Source: Myxococcales bacterium (GTDB lineage Bacteria; Myxococcota_A; Bradymonadia; UBA4248). From it: a stretch of DNA of 19,397 nucleotides. Location of the stretch: NCBI GenBank assembly GCA_004554395.1, contig SFMP01000041.1, positions 1 to 19,397 of the forward strand, written 5' to 3'. This document shows, in pieces, positions 1-6,158 of the stretch. The notes below the pieces were generated by a model. That model did not search any database. It worked only from the letters and a program-made list of their open reading frames with translations, and had not been told where the DNA came from. The translations under genes were made by a program, and so were the position numbers. Numbering within the stretch: the stretch's first letter is position 1; the number at the start of each line of letters is the position of its first letter.

Positions 1-268
1 GGCAGGGAGGGGAGAATTGGGTGAAGTAGGAGAATTTGGCGGCGTTGTGTTGAGATTGATGGGGAGGCGGGGATTTGGAGGATGAGAGAGGCAGGGAGGG
101 GGAAATTGGGTGAAGTAGGAGAATTTGGCGGCGTTGTGTTGAGATTGATGGGGAGGTGGGGAATTTGGAGGATGAGAGAGGCAGGGAGGGGAGAATTGGG
201 TGAAGTAGGAGAATTTGGCGGCGTTGTGTTGAGATTGATGGGGAGGCGGGGATTTGGAGGATGAGAGA
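1..268. repeat. Three tandem copies of an 89/90-bp purine-rich repeat
   Basis: Copies lie at 1-89, 90-179 and 180-268. Copies 1 and 3 are identical. Copy 2 differs by a few bases and has one extra A in its last fifth. The plus strand is strongly G/A rich, with several runs of three to five G. The unit is not a multiple of three and copy 2 shifts frame relative to its neighbours, so the array is probably non-coding. The left edge cuts the array, so the true copy number is unknown. Confidence 0.9.
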
Positions 269-491
269 GGCGATTAAAATGGTTGCGTGGTGAGTCGACA
301 CTATGTAAACGCAGAAACTACATGACGTTTGATATCTTTTGAGATAGAAAGCGTGGCAGGTTGCGCATGTTGTGAATTTTATGCGCAGAAGGATGAGACG
401 GAATGCGATCATGTGAATTTTTTTCGTCGCTAGGTGGCGATTTGTGTATTGCATTCAAGATTAGAGGCAGACGAGAAAAGAAGGAACGAAG
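269..491 (+). other. Intergenic leader before the transporter gene
   Basis: I see no convincing gene here. There is a perfect 7-bp inverted repeat, TGCGCAT at 362-368 and ATGCGCA at 381-387, with a 12-nt loop, which could be an operator or a small hairpin. I could not pick a promoter with confidence. The transporter's ribosome binding site, AAGGAA, is at 481-486. Confidence 0.5.
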
Positions 492-2342
492 ATGTTGAAT
501 GGTATTAAGCCAGAGTTTTGGCTGGCAAACGCGCTGGAGGCGTTTGAGCGTCTTGCGTATTTTGGCATTCGCGCGGTGTTGCCGTTGATGATGGTATCGA
601 CGACGTCGGGCGGTTTGCATTTGAGCTATACGCAGTTGGGCATCATTTACGGCGTTTGGGCATTGTTGCAGTGCTTGATTCCGATGGTTAGCGGCGGGTT
701 TAGCGAGTCGTTTGGCTACAAGAAGTCGCTGTTTGTGGCGTATTTGATAAATATTGGCGGCTATGTGCTGATGGCCAACATATTGCCGTTGGCGTTGCTG
801 CTTGCGGGTACGACGGAGAGCTCGAGCGTCAATTTTGCGTTGATGATGTTTTCGGGATGCATGATTGGCATGGGCACGGCAATATTCAAGCCGCCCGTTC
901 AGGGTGTCGTAGCGAAATCGCTCAACGAAAAGAATTCTGGCTTTGGTTTTGGGCTGTTTTATTGGGTCGTGAACGTCGGTGGCTTTTTGGCGCCGCTGTG
1001 CGCGAGTGCTTTGCGCGGAACTGAGGCTGCGCCGACGTGGCATTACGTGTTTTATAGCGCGGCGATTGTGACGACGTTTAACTTTATCATAACGCTCTTC
1101 CTCTTCAAAGAGCCGAAGATTTCAGCAAAAGAGACGGCAGAGCACAAGAAAGAATCAATGGGCGCTGTTTTCGTCAAGACGATGAAGACGCTTTTCGAAG
1201 ACAAGTCGATGTTGTTCTTTTTGCTCATCGTGTCGGGTTTCTGGTTCATGTTCATGCAGTTGTGGGATTTGTTGCCGAATTTCCTCAACGAATGGACCGA
1301 TCGGCGCGGAATTGGTGAAGCGCTTTTGTCGGCCGCGATGTGGATGGATGGATCGACGCTCGAGGCGCCGGGGTGGGCTGTGCGCTTTATCAAGTCGTTC
1401 TTGGAATCCAATGGAGCGCTCAAGCCAGAGATGATCATCAATATCGATTCGGCGGCGATTATCATCTTCGTCTTGCCGCTTTCGGCTTTCTTTGCGCGTT
1501 ATCGCATGATGACATCGCTCATCTTGGGCATGGTCATTTCGGTCGTCGGGTTTGTCCTTTCGGGGATGACGATGTCGGGTGGCATCGCTTGCCTTGCGAT
1601 ATTCATCTTTGCAATTGGCGAAATCATCTGCTCGCCGAAATTTAGCGAATACATTGGCATGACGGCGCCTGAAGACAAAAAGGCGGTTTACATGGGATTT
1701 TCGAATATCCCGTTTGCAATCGGCTGGTCTTTGGGCAACCTGATTTCGGGGCCATTGTACGAGGTCTTGGCTTCGAAAGCGACAATTGCACGTAGTTGGC
1801 TCGTCAAACACGGCAACGTTTCGGCCGAATCGCTCGAAAGTGTCAAGCTCGACGAATTGATGCAACGCGTCCAAGACGCGATCGCCACGACGCAGGGACA
1901 CCCCGTCGATGCCTATCAGGCGACAGAAGTCCTTTGGGATGCCTATCATCCTTCAGTTGTTTGGGTGATCTTGGGCGTCGTCGGCGTGGCGTCGATGATC
2001 GGCATGATCGTGTTCTATTACAAGAGCGGTATGAAAGAAAAAGAAGAAGCTCGCGAAAAAGCTGCTAAAGAAGCCGCCGAAGCCGCCGAAGCCGCTAAAT
2101 TGGCTCAATCCGAAGAATCGGGAGAATCGGGAGAATCCGAAGAATTGGGAAAATCCGAAGAATCGGGAGAATCCGAAGAATCGGGAAAATCCGAAGAATC
2201 GGGAGAATCCGAAGAATCGGGAAAATCCGAAGAATCGGGAGAATCGGGAGAATCCGAAGAATTGGGAAAATCCGAAGAATCGGGAAAATCCGAAGAATCG
2301 GGAGAATCCGAAGAATCGGGAGAATCCGATGTCAAGAGATAA
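492..2342 (+). CDS. POT/PTR2-family MFS transporter with acidic repeat tail
   Basis: This is a membrane transporter of the proton-coupled oligopeptide (POT/PTR2) branch of the MFS. Hallmarks seen: E16-x-x-E19-R20 followed by YFGIR in helix 1, the proton-coupling motif of the family; a GTxIFKP-like stretch with K133 in helix 4; an FYxxxNxGxxxAP-type signature at 156-168; and GEIICSP with E377, matching the conserved Glu of helix 10. Hydrophobic segments run to about residue 510. From there a charged Lys/Glu/Ala stretch leads into a Glu/Ser/Gly repeat tail (about 540-612) and a basic last few residues. The tail is not part of the family core. ATG 492 has AAGGAA five bases upstream. The likely substrates are di- and tripeptides from the family, but no substrate evidence is visible here. 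No terminator follows the stop, so read-through into 2454 is possible. Confidence 0.87.
   Translation: MLNGIKPEFWLANALEAFERLAYFGIRAVLPLMMVSTTSGGLHLSYTQLGIIYGVWALLQCLIPMVSGGFSESFGYKKSLFVAYLINIGGYVLMANILPLALLLAGTTESSSVNFALMMFSGCMIGMGTAIFKPPVQGVVAKSLNEKNSGFGFGLFYWVVNVGGFLAPLCASALRGTEAAPTWHYVFYSAAIVTTFNFIITLFLFKEPKISAKETAEHKKESMGAVFVKTMKTLFEDKSMLFFLLIVSGFWFMFMQLWDLLPNFLNEWTDRRGIGEALLSAAMWMDGSTLEAPGWAVRFIKSFLESNGALKPEMIINIDSAAIIIFVLPLSAFFARYRMMTSLILGMVISVVGFVLSGMTMSGGIACLAIFIFAIGEIICSPKFSEYIGMTAPEDKKAVYMGFSNIPFAIGWSLGNLISGPLYEVLASKATIARSWLVKHGNVSAESLESVKLDELMQRVQDAIATTQGHPVDAYQATEVLWDAYHPSVVWVILGVVGVASMIGMIVFYYKSGMKEKEEAREKAAKEAAEAAEAAKLAQSEESGESGESEELGKSEESGESEESGKSEESGESEESGKSEESGESGESEELGKSEESGKSEESGESEESGESDVKR
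2106..2330 (+). repeat. Degenerate Glu/Ser-coding tandem repeat in the transporter tail
   Basis: The DNA consists of alternating blocks of TCCGAAGAATCGGG, GAGAATCGGG and AAATCCGAAGAATTGGG type. They are built on a 9-bp core and give SEESGE, SEESGK and SEELGK units. The blocks are almost identical in sequence but vary in order, as expected for recent slippage or unequal exchange. The reading frame is kept throughout. Confidence 0.9.
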
Positions 2343-2358
2343 ATAAACAGCTCTTGAC

Positions 2359-2434
2359 CTAGATGCTTTCTAGCCATGGGGTTGTGACCAAAGGTGACGG
2401 CGATGGCTAGAAGGCGCAATTGGTGCAACCCCAT
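2359..2434 (+). promoter_or_regulatory. Structured leader with crossing inverted repeats
   Basis: Three mutually dependent stems are visible. CTAGA (2359-2363) pairs with TCTAG (2369-2373). TTCTAGCCAT (2368-2377) pairs perfectly with ATGGCTAGAA (2403-2412). ATGGGGTTG (2376-2384) pairs perfectly with CAACCCCAT (2426-2434). The last two cross, as in a pseudoknot, and share two bases. The first two compete for the same arm. No U-run follows, so this is not a simple terminator. It sits 10 bases upstream of the GGAG ribosome binding site of the small ORF at 2454. A regulatory RNA fold is an inference. Confidence 0.45.
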
Positions 2435-2453
2435 ATTATCGATGGAGTAGGAA

Positions 2454-2585
2454 ATGTATCTGAATGGATTTGAATGGTTTATCTTCGGGCTTTGCCTCGT
2501 CTTGATCTTGGGCTTGATGAATAACGTGGCAGTGAGTCAGAAACTCGCCAAGTGCATCGCGAGCAAACGGACGAAGACGCGATGA
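2454..2585 (+). CDS. Small single-helix membrane protein, 43 aa, coupled to cca
   Basis: I do not recognise this protein. The ORF reads MYLNGFEWF, then a hydrophobic helix at about residues 9-22 (IFGLCLVLILGLM), then a basic tail with Lys and Arg at the end (KRTKTR), so a C-in topology is likely. ATG 2454 has GGAG at 2444-2447, six bases away, and AGGAA just before it. The stop TGA (2583-2585) overlaps an ATG at 2582 that is in frame with the CCA enzyme, forming a classic ATGA junction. The helix, ribosome binding site and overlap together argue for a real gene. Its closeness to cca may simply reflect translational coupling. Function unknown. Confidence 0.6.
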   Translation: MYLNGFEWFIFGLCLVLILGLMNNVAVSQKLAKCIASKRTKTR

Positions 2586-2665
2586 AATCGAGCGAAAACG
2601 CGAAGGAATCGCGTGGAGAAACGATACAATCGAGCGCCGCGGCGAAGGAATCGCGCGGAGAAACG
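2582..2665 (+). repeat. 42-bp duplication at the cca 5' end
   Basis: Two 42-bp units (2582-2623 and 2624-2665) encode MKSSENAKESRGET and IQSSAAAKESRGET. The last 24 bp of each unit differ at a single base. The unit is a multiple of three and keeps the frame. It lies upstream of the catalytic domain, so the extension is probably disordered. Confidence 0.85.
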
Positions 2666-4048
2666 GTGAAAGAACGGATTGCCGCGGCATTAGTCGAGTT
2701 TCGTCGCTTGTTCGAGGCATTCGAACGGGCGGGATTCAAGCTTTATGCCGTCGGCGGCTGTGTTCGCGATTGGGTATTGGGGCGCGTGCCGAAAGACATC
2801 GATTTTACGACCGATGCCTTGCCATCGGAGACTAAGGCGATATTGGCGGCGAATCAATATCCCGTCATTCCCGTGGGCGAAGTATTTGGCACGATAGCGA
2901 CGAATATCGATAAGAAGACCTACGAAATCACGACGTTTCGCGTCAAAGAGTCATATACGCGCGGGTCGCGCCACCCCGTCGTCTGCTACGGGCGCGATTT
3001 AGCGCTCGACCTCGAACGCCGCGACTTGACGATAAATGCGATGGCTGCGTCGATATCGGGCGAAATCGTCGATCCATTCGACGGGCTCGGCGATTTGGAA
3101 CGTCGCGTTTTGCGCGTTCCGCGGAGTTCCTACGAACGATCGGTCGATATCTTTTCCGACGATCCACTTCGGATATTGCGTTTGGCTCGCTTCAAAGCTC
3201 GATTGGGCTTCGACGTCGACATCGACGCGCAACGCGCCGCGCGCGATATGGCCGGAACAGTGCTCACCGTGAGCCACGAGCGTTGGTATTCCGAGATCGA
3301 CGGTCTCTTGTCGGCGGCGCATCCCGAGGCGGGGCTCTCGTGGCTCGACGAAGTCGGCGTTTTGTCGCTCATCGTCCCCGAAATGCGCTTGCTCCACGGG
3401 GCGCACGTCGCGCCGCCATCGCTCGTGCCAGGTATTGCACAAAATTCAGATATCGATCTGTGGCATCGAATTTTATCGATATTGCCATCGATACCGCCAG
3501 ACGGCGATCTCCGATGGTGTATCATATTGGGAACTATCGGTTATGCTGTTTCTAACCAAGGCACTTGGGCCGATAGCGTTTCGACGATGCTCGCTCGAGA
3601 AATTTGCCAGAGATTCAAATTTTCTTCGGCAAGGGCAAGTAGTATTGAAAGAAAATTAGTTTCGATACCGAGCCAATCGCCCACCTATCGTTCGGCACGA
3701 GAACTCGCCCAAGCCGTCGTGCCCGACCTCGACAGCTGGATCGCCTACCAAGATTGCAAATGCGCCCTGCTCCCCGTTCCCTGTCTCGCGCACCAAAAAG
3801 CCATACTCGCCGCTTGGCGCGACGCCCTCGAGCCCTACATCGAACGCCCCGAATCGGCTGCGATTCGGTTGCCAAAAGATTTGTCACAAAAATTGATCGA
3901 AGCTTTTGGCGTCTCAGGCAAAACACTCGGGCTTTATTTGTCGCATTGCCGCGATGCCGTGCTCGACGAAATCGTCGCCGAAACGGCCCCAGCCGAAGAT
4001 TTCGTCGACTTTTGCCGCGCCCACGATATCGACGAGGGCGCACTATAA
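2582..4048 (+). CDS. cca: CCA tRNA nucleotidyltransferase / poly(A) polymerase family
   Basis: This is a class II nucleotidyltransferase that would add or repair the 3' CCA of tRNA in the cytoplasm. Motifs, counted from ATG 2582: GGxVRD at 58-63; the metal-binding D72-x-D74; RRDLTINAMA at about 146-155; DDPLRILRLARF at 193-204; and a later VSHERW helix typical of the neck/body. At 488 residues it is somewhat longer than usual, because of an N-terminal low-complexity extension and a long C-terminal helical part. I see no HD phosphohydrolase motif. A GTG at 2552 would add ten residues, but ATG 2582 is preferred because it overlaps the small ORF's stop. Poly(A) polymerase I is the main alternative, since the two share these motifs. 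Confidence 0.83.
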   Translation: MKSSENAKESRGETIQSSAAAKESRGETVKERIAAALVEFRRLFEAFERAGFKLYAVGGCVRDWVLGRVPKDIDFTTDALPSETKAILAANQYPVIPVGEVFGTIATNIDKKTYEITTFRVKESYTRGSRHPVVCYGRDLALDLERRDLTINAMAASISGEIVDPFDGLGDLERRVLRVPRSSYERSVDIFSDDPLRILRLARFKARLGFDVDIDAQRAARDMAGTVLTVSHERWYSEIDGLLSAAHPEAGLSWLDEVGVLSLIVPEMRLLHGAHVAPPSLVPGIAQNSDIDLWHRILSILPSIPPDGDLRWCIILGTIGYAVSNQGTWADSVSTMLAREICQRFKFSSARASSIERKLVSIPSQSPTYRSARELAQAVVPDLDSWIAYQDCKCALLPVPCLAHQKAILAAWRDALEPYIERPESAAIRLPKDLSQKLIEAFGVSGKTLGLYLSHCRDAVLDEIVAETAPAEDFVDFCRAHDIDEGAL

Positions 4049-4199
4049 AAGGCCACGTTAAAAAACAATAAAAAACCGAATGATGAAACAAAAGACCGAA
4101 TGGTAAAACAAAAGACCGAATCATAAAACGATAGAGTCTATAAACCCGACCAGTCGCGTACAAAACCCCGACCAGTCGCGTACAACGTCGAACGATGGG
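4049..4199. repeat. Convergent intergenic gap with two short tandem repeats
   Basis: The gap separates the ends of cca and glpK. It holds three degenerate 20-bp units starting ACCGAAT at 4075, 4095 and 4115, and two identical 19-bp units (CCCGACCAGTCGCGTACAA) at 4145-4163 and 4167-4185. I see no GC-rich hairpin with a T-run on either strand, so how either gene terminates is unclear. Confidence 0.85.
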
Positions 4200-5672
4200 T
4201 TAAGCGCGTCCAACGGCGAGTTTCCATTGTTGTCGGGTCGTCATACGCCAGTCGTCGGTTTTGGCGGGAGCGAAGCGGCGCTCGATTTCGTAGGTTTTGC
4301 AGACGTCTTCTTTTGTATCGTAAATGCCCGCGCCCAAAGCGGCGCACATGGCGGCTCCGAGCGCAGTCGTTTGCAATACGCTCGGGCGGATGAGCTCTTT
4401 CCCGAGCAAATCCGACTGCATTTGCATCAATAGGTCGTTGACGCATGCGCCGCCATCGACTTTGACGCGCGTCAATCCGTAGCCCAAATCGGCCGTCATG
4501 GCGTCGAAAAGGTCGGTATTTTGTTGGCAAATGCCCATGAGAGCCGCGCGCGCAATATGTGCCCGCGTCGAGGCTCGCGTGAGCCCACAAATCAGCCCGT
4601 GGGCATCGGAACGCCAATGCGGAGCGCCTAGCCCTGTGAGCGCCGGCACGACGACGACGCCACCACAATCGTCGACGCTTCGAGCGAGCGACTCTACTTC
4701 CGAAGAAGATTCGATGATTTGAAGCCCATCTCGAAGCCACTGCACAATCGCCCCCGCGACAAACGCACTCCCCTCGAGCGCATACGTCACTTCACCATCG
4801 ATCTTCCACGCCACCGTCGAAATGAGCCCACTCTTCGAATGGACGACTTTCCGCCCCGTATTGAGCAGCAAAAACGCCCCCGTGCCAAACGTGCACTTCG
4901 CCGCCCCTTGGTCAAAACAGCACTGCCCAAAAAGCGCCGCCTGCTGGTCGCCCAAAATCCCCGTAATCGGTATCCCATCGGGCAGCCCCGGCACACCGCG
5001 CGTCGTGCCAAACACCGCACGATTGTCGAGGATTTGCGGCATCATCACCCGCGGAATCCGGAACAGCGCCAACAAATCGTCGTCCCACGCCGTCGCCTCC
5101 AAATTCATCAAAAGCGATCGCGATGCATTCGTCGCGTCGGTCGCGTGCGATTCGCCTTGCGTAAGCTGCCACAAAAGCCAGCTATCGACGGTCCCAAAAC
5201 AAAGATTCCCCTCTTGCGCCGAATTTTGTGCGTCACAATTGTCGAGTATCCACCGAATCTTCGTTGCCGAAAAATACGGGTCGCACAGCAACCCCGTCTT
5301 CTCGCGAATCATCGGCTCAACTCCCGCCGCCTTGAGCGCCTCACACGCCGCACGCGTCCGCCGGCATTGCCACACAATCGCCGGATAAATCGGCTTCCCC
5401 GTCTTGCGCTCCCACACAATCGTCGTTTCGCGCTGGTTCGCAATCCCAATCCCCACGATTTGCCGCGCATCGATACGCGCACGCGCAATCGCCGTCCCAA
5501 TCGCCTCGAGCACCGACTGCCAAATCTTGTCGGGGCTATGCTCAACAAATTCGGGTTTCGGATAAAATTGCTGAAATTCCTGCGACGCAGAACCGCAAAT
5601 GTGCAATTTTTCATCGACAATCAGCACAGTTGTCGAAGTTGTACCTTGGTCAATAGCGAGTAAATAGGGCAT
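4200..5672 (-). CDS. glpK: Glycerol kinase
   Basis: This FGGY-family kinase phosphorylates glycerol with ATP to sn-glycerol 3-phosphate in the cytoplasm. It is 490 residues long, the usual family size. Visible motifs: AIDQGTTSTT at 6-15 (D8, phosphate loop); NQRET with R81 and E82; DPYFSATK around Y133; and GILGDQQAA with D242 (catalytic base) and Q243, matching the known glycerol-binding set. The ATPase motifs GTGAFLLLNTG and LTGLGAPHW, and VDGGACVNDLLMQ near the end, are also present. ATG 5672 is chosen over one 16 codons upstream because it gives the canonical N-terminus MPYLLAIDQG and has AGGA at 5681-5684, eight bases away. No glpF or glpD is nearby. Its leader carries the hairpin array at 5704-5937. 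Confidence 0.95.
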   Translation of the reverse strand: MPYLLAIDQGTTSTTVLIVDEKLHICGSASQEFQQFYPKPEFVEHSPDKIWQSVLEAIGTAIARARIDARQIVGIGIANQRETTIVWERKTGKPIYPAIVWQCRRTRAACEALKAAGVEPMIREKTGLLCDPYFSATKIRWILDNCDAQNSAQEGNLCFGTVDSWLLWQLTQGESHATDATNASRSLLMNLEATAWDDDLLALFRIPRVMMPQILDNRAVFGTTRGVPGLPDGIPITGILGDQQAALFGQCCFDQGAAKCTFGTGAFLLLNTGRKVVHSKSGLISTVAWKIDGEVTYALEGSAFVAGAIVQWLRDGLQIIESSSEVESLARSVDDCGGVVVVPALTGLGAPHWRSDAHGLICGLTRASTRAHIARAALMGICQQNTDLFDAMTADLGYGLTRVKVDGGACVNDLLMQMQSDLLGKELIRPSVLQTTALGAAMCAALGAGIYDTKEDVCKTYEIERRFAPAKTDDWRMTTRQQWKLAVGRA

Positions 5673-5703
5673 CGGTTTGATCCTGTGATTGGGTTTGTGT
5701 GGG

Positions 5704-5937
5704 GCGCGTCTATGGCTCACGCCATACGCCGCGCGATTTGCCCCGTCTATGGCTGCGCCATACGCCGGGGCGTGCGTCTATGGCTAGCGCCATACGCCGC
5801 ACGATTGGCTCGCCTATGGCTATGCCATACGGCGAGCTGCGCGTCTATGGCTCACGCCATACGCCGCGCGATTTGCCCCGTCTATGGCTGCGCCATACGC
5901 CGGGGCGTGCGTCTATGGCTCACGCCATACGCCGCAC
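5704..5937. repeat. Array of seven covarying hairpins
   Basis: Hairpins lie at 5704-5734, 5740-5771, 5772-5802, 5808-5837, 5839-5869, 5875-5906 and 5907-5937. Each has the invariant inner stem TATGGC/GCCATA with a 3-4-nt loop. The outer stem changes together on both arms: GCGCG/CGCGC (units 1, 5), GCCCCG/CGGGGC (2, 6), GTGCG/CGCAC (3, 7) and GCTCGCC/GGCGAGC (4). Six units keep TC opposite CGC between the stems. Units 1-3 recur as 5-7 at exactly 135 bp. Spacers are 0-5 bp. This is not a CRISPR array, because the units are palindromic and there are no unique spacers. No terminal T-run follows any unit. Confidence 0.92.
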
Positions 5938-6158
5938 GTTTTGAATGGCTGTCGATAAATAGAACGACATCGACCACGGGTGACGCAAAAATGCGCCAGA
6001 TTCGGCGATATTTGTACATATACACCGATCGGAGCGCATCGCGAATCGAATAAAATGGACTGCATAGCCGGTCTATGCTTGAACGCAAATTTTGGATGTT
6101 ATAAATAGGAGTGATGTTTTTTAGGCGCGGGAGTGCCAATTCTTAATTAGGGGAAGCC
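5938..6158 (+). promoter_or_regulatory. Leader of the giant TPR gene with a putative promoter
   Basis: No gene is supported here. A possible sigma-70 promoter is TTGAAC at 6079-6084 and TATAAA at 6100-6105, but its 15-bp spacing is short, so this is tentative. A small inverted repeat CATAG/CTATG (6063-6067, 6073-6077) sits just before the -35, and GTCGAT/ATCGAC (5951-5956, 5969-5974) lies further up. The ribosome binding site AGGGGAA is at 6149-6155. The glpK promoter, on the minus strand, should also lie here or inside the hairpin array. Confidence 0.35.

Noticed and set aside
82..264. Open frame of 60 codons in the left-hand repeats
   Set aside because: The repeat units are 89/90 bp, so the frame is not kept between all copies. 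The peptide is just the repeat read aloud.
5704..5937. Possible CRISPR array
   Set aside because: The units are palindromic and adjoining, spacers are 0-5 bp and not unique, and no cas gene is near.
5975..6000. Sigma-54-like site on the minus strand for glpK (TGGCGC followed by TTTTTGCG)
   Set aside because: The GG-to-GC distance is one base short. Sigma-54 promoters need exact spacing.
5685..6053. Open frame of 122 codons through the hairpin array
   Set aside because: The array also stays open in other frames, the predicted peptide only repeats the hairpin units, and the bases are constrained as stems instead of codons.
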